The position numbers and the translations under genes are program-made. The notes beneath the pieces are model-generated. The model was not told the origin of the DNA and ran no database searches. It worked only from the letters and a program-made list of their open reading frames with translations. Positions 17,208 through 25,623 of a DNA stretch of 55,573 nt are shown here, one piece after another; positions within the stretch are counted from its first letter, which is position 1, and the number at the start of each line of letters is the position of its first letter. This DNA comes from an uncultured Spirochaetales bacterium (GTDB lineage: Bacteria; Spirochaetota; Spirochaetia; Sphaerochaetales; Sphaerochaetaceae): NCBI GenBank assembly GCA_944390025.1, contig CALXOK010000007.1:1-55573 (forward strand), written 5' to 3'.

Positions 17208-17756
17208 ATGAGAAAAATAATTCTTTGCACATTATTGCTTACAGTGATGCAGACAATCTGGGCTGTTTCATGGACGCCTTCTTTTGATATATCAAGCGGA
17301 ATCACATTCAACAGGAGTCTCACTCTTGACGATGAGAAACTTTTCATGCGGACAAGCTTTCGTACCCGCCTTGAATTCTCACCCCTTGCCGTGACGCTGG
17401 CAGACAGGCACAGACTTTCAGCTGGCATCAGGGGAACAATCATGTCAGATTCTCTCCTTCACAGTCACACCACCCTGCTTGGAAGCAGACGACTCTCATT
17501 ATTCATCGACTATGAGTTTTCGCTTAACAGAGTGTTTTTTGCCTTTGATGCAGGAATAGGACTGGGAAGAATAAGCCGTCAGGATATCATCTTTGCATTT
17601 CTGGATACAGAACTGACTGCTGGAATATATATCGAAGAATTTATGCGTGTCAGTACAGGAATAAGCATTCTTTACAGAAGGGAGATACTGGAAGGAAGCA
17701 TCTTCATCTCACTTTCCTTCATTCTGCCAGAAGGCATTGCTGGAGGTAAAAGATGA
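17208..17756 (+). CDS. secreted beta-rich protein, copy 2 of a duplicated pair
   Basis: About 182 residues from the third of three tandem ATGs (17202, 17205, 17208). A TATAGA -10 at 17196-17201 with TG before it would put the transcript start on that third ATG. A signal peptide (RKIILCTLLLTVMQTIWAVS) is followed by amphipathic strands (FDISSGITF, RTRLEFSPLAVTL, LFIDYEFSLN, FAFDAGIGLGRIS, ILEGSIFISLSF) typical of a small outer-membrane barrel. It has no known family that I can name. It resembles the 15734 protein in size, export signal and the DAGIG-x-G strand. It overlaps the second caspase lipoprotein by 4 bp. Confidence 0.78.
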   Translation: MRKIILCTLLLTVMQTIWAVSWTPSFDISSGITFNRSLTLDDEKLFMRTSFRTRLEFSPLAVTLADRHRLSAGIRGTIMSDSLLHSHTTLLGSRRLSLFIDYEFSLNRVFFAFDAGIGLGRISRQDIIFAFLDTELTAGIYIEEFMRVSTGISILYRREILEGSIFISLSFILPEGIAGGKR

Positions 17757-18745
17757 TAAGAATACTTATTTCGCTGGTTTTTCCTTTACTCGTAGTACTC
17801 TCTTCATGTGAACTTATGACACCAGACAGAAATGATCATGACATATGGCTCATGACAGTTGCCCTTGATTACCGCGATACAGATCTCAATATTCTCAACG
17901 GCACAGTGAATGATCAGGACGCAATGAATGCACAAATAGAGCTTCTGTGTCAGGAAGAAAGACGGGATCTTCACTCTGTCATGCTCACCTCAAGAGGCGG
18001 CAGGGTTTACAGGAAAAGCCTTGAATACGATGGAGAAACTGGCGGAATTATTGAGAAACAGTCAGATTTTCTTCTTGCGACAATGAAAGACAGAATCCTT
18101 GACGAACTGGTACATATCGGAAAATCAATAAATTACGATGATATATTCATATTTTTCTATGCCGGACACGGAGCAGATAGTCTTTCAAAGAATCTCAGTC
18201 ATTATAATGGAGCTCTCGTCGTCGGTAACATTGTCTTTCCTGAACTTGGGGACTGGAGAACTGAGCCGGACAACCAGTCCAGCATGATCCTCTTGAGTGA
18301 ACTGACAAACAAACTTGACCAGATCTGCGCATATAAAGTTGTCATCCTTGATTCATGCTATTCAGGTGCTTTACAAAACGGCAGCGTCTCTTTGTCAGGA
18401 AGTGATGAAATAATCCGCTGTATCAAGGAGCTTTTCTACAAAGGAAGCTCAGGCAATGACAGAACATATCTTCTCACGGCATCCGGTGATGACGAGATGA
18501 GCTTTGAAGATGACCGCTATGGCCTTCATCATGGTCTGTTTTCCACTCAGATTCTGTCGCGTCTTGGCTATGTTTTCAGTCAGGAGGGCTATGAACATAC
18601 AGGATTGCCTTCTAAGGGAATCGTCACTGTCACAGACCTTTATGATGGAATTGAAGAAGACATTCTCACTTACCAGAAACCGGAGATGAACCGTTTCTTC
18701 ACCGATCTTGTCCTGTTCACTCTTCCTTCCAGGAGCCGTTTCTGA
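17753..18745 (+). CDS. caspase-fold (peptidase C14-like) lipoprotein, copy 2
   Basis: 330 residues. Lipobox LSSC (Cys19). Catalytic His139 lies in FFYAGHGAD and Cys202 in ILDSCYSG, both intact. The early motif NGTVNDQDAMNAQIELLCQE aligns with the same place in copy 1, so the two are diverged paralogues, not recent duplicates. A surface- or periplasm-anchored cysteine protease is likely, with substrate unknown. Its 3' end overlaps the convergent uvrB by 29 bp. Confidence 0.86.
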   Translation: MIRILISLVFPLLVVLSSCELMTPDRNDHDIWLMTVALDYRDTDLNILNGTVNDQDAMNAQIELLCQEERRDLHSVMLTSRGGRVYRKSLEYDGETGGIIEKQSDFLLATMKDRILDELVHIGKSINYDDIFIFFYAGHGADSLSKNLSHYNGALVVGNIVFPELGDWRTEPDNQSSMILLSELTNKLDQICAYKVVILDSCYSGALQNGSVSLSGSDEIIRCIKELFYKGSSGNDRTYLLTASGDDEMSFEDDRYGLHHGLFSTQILSRLGYVFSQEGYEHTGLPSKGIVTVTDLYDGIEEDILTYQKPEMNRFFTDLVLFTLPSRSRF

Positions 18746-20789
18746 TTCTCTCAATCTCATCACGGATGGTAGCGGCTTTCTCGAATTCAAGCCGCTCAGC
18801 GCATTCCCTCATCTCCTTCTCAAGGCTTCTGATATACTTCTTCCTGTCTTTTTCAGAAAGAAGGTTATATGCACTGCGCTGTATCTTCAGCTCTTCCTTC
18901 TGGATATCTTCTGCATCCTTCATCTGACGCTCAAGAATATCCTCGACAGCCTTGCGTATGGTAGTCGGAGTGATTCCATGTTCCTTGTTGTAGGCCATCT
19001 GTATGCTGCGGCGGTGCTCAGTCTCATTGATTGCGATTCTCATCGCATCACTCATCTGGTCAGCATACATTATCACCCGTCCATCTGCGTTTCTCGCGGC
19101 CCTTCCGATAGTCTGTATAAGACTGGTCGCCGAGCGGAGGAAGCCGATTTTATCAGCATCAAGGATTGCGACAAGAGACACTTCCGGAAGATCCAGACCT
19201 TCCCTGAGAAGGTTGATGCCGACCAGCACGTCAAATTCTCCCTTTCTCAGGGATGTGAGAATCTCAACACGCTCTATAGTCTCTATTTCACTGTGTAGGT
19301 ACCTGACTCTGAGTCCAAGAGATGCAAGATAGTCGGATAGATCCTCAGCCATCTTCTTAGTCAGCGTCGTGACAAGGACTCTCTCGTCTTTCGCAACGGT
19401 TTTCCTTATTTCACCATAAAGGTCTTCCATCTGACCCTCGGTAGAGCGGACCTCAATGGCAGGGTCAAGCAGACCTGTCGGCCTGATAAGCTGCTCGACG
19501 ACCTGGGTACTCTCCTCCAGCTCGGTTTTACCCGGCGTTGCGCTTACATATATTCTCTGGCCGACTTTCCTGTCAAACTCCTCGTATTTGAGAGGTCTGT
19601 TGTCAAGGGCGGAAGGCAGACGGAAACCGTAATTCACGAGATTGAGCTTTCTCGACCTGTCACCCTCATACATCGCACCAATCTGAGGAAGAGTGACATG
19701 GGATTCATCAATGAAGACAACGAAATCATCAGGGAAATAATCAAGAAGGACAGCAGGACGCTCTCCGGGAGCCCTGCCTGCAAGAGGTCTTGAATAGTTC
19801 TCTATTCCAGAACAGTATCCGACTTCCTTCAGCATCTCTATATCGTATTCCACACGGCTTTTCAGGCGCTCTTTCTCAACAAGTTTCCCCTGAGCATCGA
19901 AATATTCAAGCTGGTCTCGGAGTTCATCCTCAATGCGGACAATAGCTCTGTCGAGCGCCTCTTTAGGCATGACGAACTGTTTTGCAGGATAAAGTGTGAA
20001 TGTCTCAAGCCGGTCAAGCTTCTCAAGAGTCAGAGGATCAAAGACATCAATCGAGACAATCTCATCCCAGTCAAGGGTGATGCGTACTGCGCTTTCAAGA
20101 TACGCAGGATAAATCTCAATGACATCACCGCGCACACGGAACGTACCGCGGGTGAGCACCATATCATTGCGCTCATAAAGCATTCTCACAAGCTGCTCAA
20201 GCTCCGCCTTATGGTCAAATACATCGCCGACCGTATATGAGTGAATCATGTCCTTGATGGATACAGGGTTTCCAAGGCCGTAAATGCAGCTCACCGTCGA
20301 GATGACCACCACATCGCGGCGCTCCATCAGCGAAAACGAGGCCGAAAGTCTCAGCCTGTCAATCTCATCGTTGATATCCGCCTCTTTTTCAATGTAGAGG
20401 TCCTTGCCGGGAACATAGGCTTCCGGCTGGTAATAGTCATATGTTGAAACGAAGTACTCGACCGCGTTTTCAGGAAAGAATGACTTGAATTCCCTGTAAA
20501 GCTGGGCAGCAAGCGTCTTGTTGTGGGAAAGGACAAGCGTCGGGCGGTTGATGCGCTCGATGATTTTGGCCATGGTGAATGTCTTTCCGGACCCGGTCAC
20601 GCCCTTCAGTGTCTGGGCACGGTCCCCGTTCTCAATTCCACGGGCAAGCCGTTCAATAGCCTGTCCCTGATCCCCTGAGACATCAAAAGGAGAAACGACC
20701 TTGAAGGCTTTGTTCTTCAGCACGGCGTTCTCGTGGATGTTTACAATGTCTTCTCCTGCCCACGAAGCATCAGCACGGTTCTCGCTCAT
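18717..20789 (-). CDS. uvrB: excinuclease ABC subunit B
   Basis: 690 residues. UvrB is the damage-verifying helicase of nucleotide excision repair, loading after UvrA and recruiting UvrC. Walker A GVTGSGKT, the beta-hairpin tyrosines in YFVSTYDYYQPEAYVP, the DESH box (VFIDESHVTLP) and the C-terminal UVR motif (ERLEFEKAATIRDEIERIR) are all present. The start is ATG 20789, preceded by GAGGTGG at good distance and overlapping the htrA stop by 4 bp. GTG 20801 is an alternative. The N-terminus carries about 25 residues more than usual before FKVVSPFDVSGDQ. Confidence 0.95.
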   Translation of the reverse strand: MSENRADASWAGEDIVNIHENAVLKNKAFKVVSPFDVSGDQGQAIERLARGIENGDRAQTLKGVTGSGKTFTMAKIIERINRPTLVLSHNKTLAAQLYREFKSFFPENAVEYFVSTYDYYQPEAYVPGKDLYIEKEADINDEIDRLRLSASFSLMERRDVVVISTVSCIYGLGNPVSIKDMIHSYTVGDVFDHKAELEQLVRMLYERNDMVLTRGTFRVRGDVIEIYPAYLESAVRITLDWDEIVSIDVFDPLTLEKLDRLETFTLYPAKQFVMPKEALDRAIVRIEDELRDQLEYFDAQGKLVEKERLKSRVEYDIEMLKEVGYCSGIENYSRPLAGRAPGERPAVLLDYFPDDFVVFIDESHVTLPQIGAMYEGDRSRKLNLVNYGFRLPSALDNRPLKYEEFDRKVGQRIYVSATPGKTELEESTQVVEQLIRPTGLLDPAIEVRSTEGQMEDLYGEIRKTVAKDERVLVTTLTKKMAEDLSDYLASLGLRVRYLHSEIETIERVEILTSLRKGEFDVLVGINLLREGLDLPEVSLVAILDADKIGFLRSATSLIQTIGRAARNADGRVIMYADQMSDAMRIAINETEHRRSIQMAYNKEHGITPTTIRKAVEDILERQMKDAEDIQKEELKIQRSAYNLLSEKDRKKYIRSLEKEMRECAERLEFEKAATIRDEIERIRNGSWKEE

Positions 20790-22039
20790 CTTATAAGCCA
20801 CCTCATGTTCTCGACTGTCTGCTCGACAAGAACGACATTCCTGACAGTGACCGTCTTGCCGTCACGGACAACAGTGACATCAATCTTGTCACCGGCATTA
20901 TGGCTTGCCATGAAGGCATAGTAATCGTTGTAACCGGTGATGGGAACACCATCCAGTGCCGTGATGATATCACCGCCAAGATAGATGACGCTTGAACCGT
21001 ACTGGGTGAGCTGGTCTCCACCTCTGAGTCCCGCCCTGTCGGCCTCTCCGGAGGGGACAACCTGGCTGATGATGATTCCCTGCGATACAGGGAGGGATGC
21101 GTAGTCGACAATCATAGGATTGAGTTCGACTGAGAGGATGTCGAGGGTTCCCCGGCTGACCTTTCCGTTTCTAATAAGCTCGCTTGCAATGTCAATAACA
21201 GTATCCACGGGAATAGCAAAGCTTATACCCTGGGCACTTCCGCTTGTCGAATATATCGCCGTAATCAGAGCGACCATGTTTCCCTTGCTGTCAAGCAGCG
21301 GACCTCCGCTGTTTCCCGGATTGATCTGGGCATCAGTCTGAACAAGGCCTGAAAGAGATATACCCCTGGAACTGGTGACAGTCCTGTCAAGTGCGGACAC
21401 CGTACCAACGCTCTGTGACCATGAATAACCATAAGGGCTTCCGATTGCAATGACCTTCTGGCCGACGACAAGTTCATCGGCACTCTTGAAGGAAAGCGGA
21501 ATGAGCTGTTCAGGAGAAGAGACCTTTATCACGGCGATATCAGTAATAGGATCACTTCCCACAAGGGTTGCGGAAAGTTGCCTGCCATCTATGAACTTCA
21601 CGGTCAGCTGGCCTGAATTTGAAACTACATGGGTATTTGTGACAATGTAGCCGTCAGATGAGAGGACGACCCCGCATCCGGTTGAGCTGTCAAGCTCGCT
21701 TGAGCTGTAAATCTCCACGACCGAGCCGGCACATTTTTCATACACAGTTATATTCTGAAGCTCATCCGCCGAGTAATTCCAGCTCTTCATTCCCTCTTCA
21801 AAGAGAATCAGTCCATCATCCGAGTAGAAGATATTGTCAACGCTGTAGCCTCCAAGCTCAAGAAGGGCCCTTTCTCCGCCTTCTGATGTCACTGCGTCAA
21901 GCTGACGTCTGAGCTCATCGCTCTTTCTGTCTTCACTGATTCTTATCGTCCACAACGCAAGAAGCACGAAAATGGCCACAGCAGCAACTGAGGCAATGGC
22001 TATCACAAGAGTCTTTGACAAGGAAAAGCGGACTTTCAT
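20786..22039 (-). CDS. membrane-anchored HtrA/DegP-type serine protease
   Basis: 417 residues. One N-terminal transmembrane anchor (about 10-32), then an S1C trypsin-fold protease with the triad His137 (TNTHVV), Asp167 (DPITDIAVI) and Ser244 (NPGNSGGPL), and one PDZ domain (about 300-405). It degrades or refolds damaged envelope proteins in the periplasm. Promoter TTGACC-N17-TACTTT ends 9 nt before ATG (leaderless type). Translational coupling to uvrB through ATGA is unusual and suggests a shared stress output, which is inference. Confidence 0.92.
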   Translation of the reverse strand: MKVRFSLSKTLVIAIASVAAVAIFVLLALWTIRISEDRKSDELRRQLDAVTSEGGERALLELGGYSVDNIFYSDDGLILFEEGMKSWNYSADELQNITVYEKCAGSVVEIYSSSELDSSTGCGVVLSSDGYIVTNTHVVSNSGQLTVKFIDGRQLSATLVGSDPITDIAVIKVSSPEQLIPLSFKSADELVVGQKVIAIGSPYGYSWSQSVGTVSALDRTVTSSRGISLSGLVQTDAQINPGNSGGPLLDSKGNMVALITAIYSTSGSAQGISFAIPVDTVIDIASELIRNGKVSRGTLDILSVELNPMIVDYASLPVSQGIIISQVVPSGEADRAGLRGGDQLTQYGSSVIYLGGDIITALDGVPITGYNDYYAFMASHNAGDKIDVTVVRDGKTVTVRNVVLVEQTVENMRWLIR

Positions 22040-22048
22040 TACCCGATT

Positions 22049-22093
22049 AAAGTAGCATTATGACAGTCACAGGTCAATCAAACATGCTATGAT
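22049..22093. promoter_or_regulatory. overlapping divergent promoters (htrA minus, methyltransferase plus)
   Basis: Minus strand: TTGACC (22077-22072), 17-bp spacer, TGC-TACTTT (-10 at 22054-22049), 9 nt to the htrA ATG. Plus strand: TGC-TATGAT (-10 at 22088-22093), 7 nt to ATG 22101, with a weak GTCACA (22066-22071) as -35. The two -35 zones overlap, so the units probably compete. Confidence 0.6.
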
Positions 22094-22100
22094 TTCTTTT

Positions 22101-22874
22101 ATGGATGTGACGCAGCTGAACGAGAAAGCCTGGGACAGTGAAGTTGAAAGAAACAACTTCTGGACCAGAATCGCTGAAAAGGAAAAGATAGAGAAAGCGT
22201 TTGATGGACGGCTTGAGATAACCCTGACACCATGCGCTGAAGTACCGCAGGACTGGTGCGCTGAAATCGGGAAAAAAGTGCTTGCACTGGCTGCAGGCGG
22301 TGGTCAGCAGGCCGTTCTTCTTGCTGCAGCAGGGCACGAAGTTACACTGCTGGATAACTCCTCTGCACAGCTTGAACAGGACAGGAAGGCGGCAAGGGAA
22401 TGGAATCTTTCCATTGATATCCGCAAAGGAACGATGTGTGATCTGTCCTGTTTTCCTGATGGCGCCTTTGATACCGTCATCAACCCTGTATCGCTTAATT
22501 TCATTCCAGAGGTCAGACAGGTCTTCAGGGAAGTCTCAAGAGTGCTCGTGGATGGAGGAAGGTTCATGTTCGGCATTGCAAACCCTGTCATGTACATATT
22601 CGACGTGAAGGCGCTTGAAAAAGGCAGGATGAAACTGAAATACACTCTGCCATTTTCATGTGAGACATCGCTGAGCGAGAAGCAGCGCCAGAAGATGAGG
22701 GAGGAAAACGACACTTTCGAATACAGCCACACACTGGATGACATAATGAACGGAGTCATCAGTGAAGGTTTTGTAATAAAAGGGTTTTACTCTGACCACA
22801 GCGATTTCGAGCCTGTAGACAGCTGGATACAGGACTGCTATCTGGCTTTCCTGTGCGAAAAAGTCAGAAATTGA
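22101..22874 (+). CDS. class I SAM-dependent methyltransferase
   Basis: 257 residues from ATG 22101; an in-frame ATG at 22089 overlaps the -10 element and is rejected. A Rossmann methyltransferase fold is visible: motif I KVLALAAGGGQQAVLLAAAG, the acidic end of strand 2 (VTLLDNSS), and the DTVINPVSLNFIPEVRQVFREVSRVLVDGG region. The family resembles methyltransferase domain 11/25 proteins. The substrate is not readable. No operon partner; the 3' end overlaps apbE convergently by 11 bp. Confidence 0.85.
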   Translation: MDVTQLNEKAWDSEVERNNFWTRIAEKEKIEKAFDGRLEITLTPCAEVPQDWCAEIGKKVLALAAGGGQQAVLLAAAGHEVTLLDNSSAQLEQDRKAAREWNLSIDIRKGTMCDLSCFPDGAFDTVINPVSLNFIPEVRQVFREVSRVLVDGGRFMFGIANPVMYIFDVKALEKGRMKLKYTLPFSCETSLSEKQRQKMREENDTFEYSHTLDDIMNGVISEGFVIKGFYSDHSDFEPVDSWIQDCYLAFLCEKVRN

Positions 22875-23829
22875 TGAACTTCACCTCATCATCCTCTGTA
22901 AGCGCCACGGCTCTGACATTGTATTCTTCGCACAGTTTCACTGTCTCATCATATCCCAGAACGAAACAAGCGGTAGAGAAAGCATCAGCAAGAGCTCCGT
23001 CAGCTGAGATTATTGAGATGCTTATCAAATCGCTGTCACTGGGTCGTCCGGTTTCAGGATTCAGAATATGATGGTATACGACTCCGTCGCGGACAAAGTT
23101 CTTCTGATAGCCTCCGCTTGTCACGACTGCCTCATCATGGCACTGGACTGTCGCATAATACCCACCGGTCTCTGCATACGGGTTCTGAATGCCAACGACC
23201 CAGTCCCTTCCGTCTTTATGCTGTCCGATCACGTAGACATTCCCTCCCAGATTCACCGTCGCACGCTCAACTCCACGCGATTTCAGATAATCTGCGGCAA
23301 GCTGGCTTGCCCAGCCCTTTGCAATGGCACCAAGGTCAAGAGCAGCTTGTGAATCCACCAGATAGACAGTATGTTCTTCTTCATCAAGCACAAGGCCTGA
23401 GATGTCAGTATGGCTGACAAGGGAAGAAATCTCCTCGGCTGATGGAACCCTCTCATTTGTACTTTCAAAGCCCCACAGGTCAGAAACACGGCCCATAAGA
23501 GGATTGAATGCGCCATCCGTGGCAAGGCAAAGATCATAAGCACGGCTGATAAGGCGGAATGTATCATCACTGACACTGACCGGCATAGAGCCTGCATTCA
23601 GATTTATTCTGTAGACCTCGCTTGATTCATTGAAACGGTCAAGCTTTGAGTCAAGCTCCCTCAGAAGAGAGAAAACACCGGCAATGGCCTGTCTGTCAGC
23701 CCGCTTATAGACCGTGACAGCACACTGGGTATCCATGATGAACTGGTATTCCGTGTATGGATTCTCCTCCTGACAGGAAGAAATGAGCAGTAAAGCAGAG
23801 ATAAGGATGAGTAACAGCCACTTTCTCAT
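22864..23829 (-). CDS. apbE: FAD:protein FMN transferase (lipoprotein)
   Basis: 321 residues from ATG 23829. The longer reading (to 23862) adds 11 residues that overlap the promoter. A lipoprotein signal ends in LISSC (Cys19). ApbE covalently attaches FMN to threonines of flavoproteins such as the Rnf and Nqr subunits, or traffics flavin, at the outer face of the membrane. Typical motifs are MDTQCAVTVY, ATDGAFNPLMG and ALDLGAIAKGWA. The ApbE targets are not in this window. Transcription is probably leaderless: TTGAGT-N17-TAGAAT, then 8 nt to ATG. Confidence 0.93.
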   Translation of the reverse strand: MRKWLLLILISALLLISSCQEENPYTEYQFIMDTQCAVTVYKRADRQAIAGVFSLLRELDSKLDRFNESSEVYRINLNAGSMPVSVSDDTFRLISRAYDLCLATDGAFNPLMGRVSDLWGFESTNERVPSAEEISSLVSHTDISGLVLDEEEHTVYLVDSQAALDLGAIAKGWASQLAADYLKSRGVERATVNLGGNVYVIGQHKDGRDWVVGIQNPYAETGGYYATVQCHDEAVVTSGGYQKNFVRDGVVYHHILNPETGRPSDSDLISISIISADGALADAFSTACFVLGYDETVKLCEEYNVRAVALTEDDEVKFINF

Positions 23830-23837
23830 GTGAGACG

Positions 23838-23914
23838 ATTCTATCTTCCGGCATGAAAACACTCAAGAAGATGACCACTCAAAACTTGAAACAATACCTG
23901 TCAGGCTATATTCT
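23838..23914. promoter_or_regulatory. divergent leaderless promoters of apbE and the GGDEF operon
   Basis: Minus: TTGAGT (23866-23861), N17, TAGAAT (23843-23838), N8, ATG of apbE. Plus: TTGAAA (23886-23891), N17, TATTCT (23909-23914), N8, ATG 23923. Neither gene has a Shine-Dalgarno sequence. Confidence 0.72.
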
Positions 23915-23922
23915 GAAAAACA

Positions 23923-25623
23923 ATGAAAGAACTTGCACCCCCTCTGCTCAAGCACCTGAGATACCTTACAGCAGGATTCGCCTTAATCTGCTTTATTGCC
24001 TCAGTATGCATACACAGTCAGGTGATTTCACCGGCCCTGTTCACTGCAGAGGAAGAAGTCTATGTCTCCCGTGCGGACTTAAGCATTGACGGACATCTTG
24101 TCACAGAAGACTTCCATCTTCCCGGCTCTTTCTGGCTGGATAAGGGCAGCTTTGCAAGTTTTGATGCTGATATAAAAGCACCTGAAGAAAGCAACAGATA
24201 TCTGTTTATATCGACAGACGCCGCGAGTTTCACTGTGACAATAGACGGGGTGACAGTTTTTGAGGAAGGCAAAAGCGCGAACCCCTATTCCAGTGTCCAT
24301 TCAGGAGAGCGGCCTTACTTCATCATTCCGCTTCCTGACAATCTTGAATTCAATCACATGAACATAAGTCTTTCCAGAGGCAGCCAGAACAGCGGAGGCT
24401 TCATAACATTGAATGCCGTGACAGCAGGAAGTCCCTTTGCAATCGTATCAGAACTGTCGCTGAATATAACGTTCATGTCACTGATAATCCTCATTCCGCT
24501 TATCCTCATAGTCCTGACATTTCTTGGTCTCATCCTCCAGCGGCAGAAAAGGAATACAGCCTACCTTGCCGCACTGATTCTGCTTGAGATTTCAACCATC
24601 ATGCTCATAGTTTCATCCATACCATTCAAGTTTCTCATCTATTACAATGGAAACTTCTGGCAGGTCGTGCAGACATTGGGCATCATGATTTTCATCCTTG
24701 CCGTATACATAATGTTCGCACGTCTGGACGGCATGAAATGTCTTCAGAAAACACGCATTTTCCTGCTTTTTCTTTCCCCTGCTGCACTGATGACAGCCTC
24801 GGCAGTCCTGTATCCGCTATCGGCAGATTTTTCTCATTCTGCCTTTATTTTTGTCGGCCCGCTCGCCTCTGCAGTGCTCATTGTCACGGTCATCACACTA
24901 TGGATGGATTCCAGAAAGCATCCCGACACAGCTGGCTTCAACAGCTACCATATCGCATTCTGTCTTCTGGCACTGTGTGCATTCTTCACAGACCTCATCC
25001 ATATTACGGATGCACGCAGTTTCAATGCGATGAAGAGTGCAAAATGCATGCTTCTTCTGACAGCACTGCTGAGTTACGTATGTTTCTCCCTGGCAAGCTA
25101 CCTCAGCCGGGAGAGGGCAATCATCGGTCAGCTTGAGCTGAACTCGCTGCTTTATCGGGATGCCCTTACAGGCTGCTCAAACAGACGCAAATGGCATGAG
25201 ATGAAGGAAGACGAGAGGATTATGAAAAAGAGAATCCATATCGTCATGTTCGATCTTGATGACATAAAGAAAATCAACGACAGCTTCGGACACAGTGAGG
25301 CTGACCGCGTGCTCAGCTTTTTCGGAGCATTCATGAAAGAAAACCTTCCTCTGTCCTCTTCCCTTTACAGAATCGGAGGAGACGAGTTTGTTGCTCATCT
25401 TGATGCTTCTGCTGATGCTGCCGTCATAATGGACAGTCTCTATGCGGATTACTGTGAGAAGGCACCGTATACAAGCCGGTATTCCTGGGGCATTGAAATG
25501 TATGACGGAAGCGGCATGCAAGAGTACGAAAAAGCACTGATGAGCGCTGAGAATAAGATGTATGAGATGAAGAGGCAGCACAAGGCTTCTGCAATCCAGA
25601 CTCTGGCAGGAGGTGAACTGTGA
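23923..25623 (+). CDS. 7TM-type membrane diguanylate cyclase, first of a tandem pair
   Basis: 566 residues. An N-terminal signal/anchor (about 15-35), an extracytoplasmic beta-rich domain (to about 180), about seven transmembrane helices (185-395) and a GGDEF domain with GGDEF at 485-489 and the Mg-binding FDLDDIKKINDSFGH. The layout matches 7TMR-DISM sensors: ligand sensing outside, cyclic-di-GMP synthesis inside. The RxxD inhibitory site expected just before GGDEF is absent (PLSSSLYR there), so product inhibition is probably lacking. It overlaps the next gene through GTGA. Confidence 0.88.
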   Translation: MKELAPPLLKHLRYLTAGFALICFIASVCIHSQVISPALFTAEEEVYVSRADLSIDGHLVTEDFHLPGSFWLDKGSFASFDADIKAPEESNRYLFISTDAASFTVTIDGVTVFEEGKSANPYSSVHSGERPYFIIPLPDNLEFNHMNISLSRGSQNSGGFITLNAVTAGSPFAIVSELSLNITFMSLIILIPLILIVLTFLGLILQRQKRNTAYLAALILLEISTIMLIVSSIPFKFLIYYNGNFWQVVQTLGIMIFILAVYIMFARLDGMKCLQKTRIFLLFLSPAALMTASAVLYPLSADFSHSAFIFVGPLASAVLIVTVITLWMDSRKHPDTAGFNSYHIAFCLLALCAFFTDLIHITDARSFNAMKSAKCMLLLTALLSYVCFSLASYLSRERAIIGQLELNSLLYRDALTGCSNRRKWHEMKEDERIMKKRIHIVMFDLDDIKKINDSFGHSEADRVLSFFGAFMKENLPLSSSLYRIGGDEFVAHLDASADAAVIMDSLYADYCEKAPYTSRYSWGIEMYDGSGMQEYEKALMSAENKMYEMKRQHKASAIQTLAGGEL

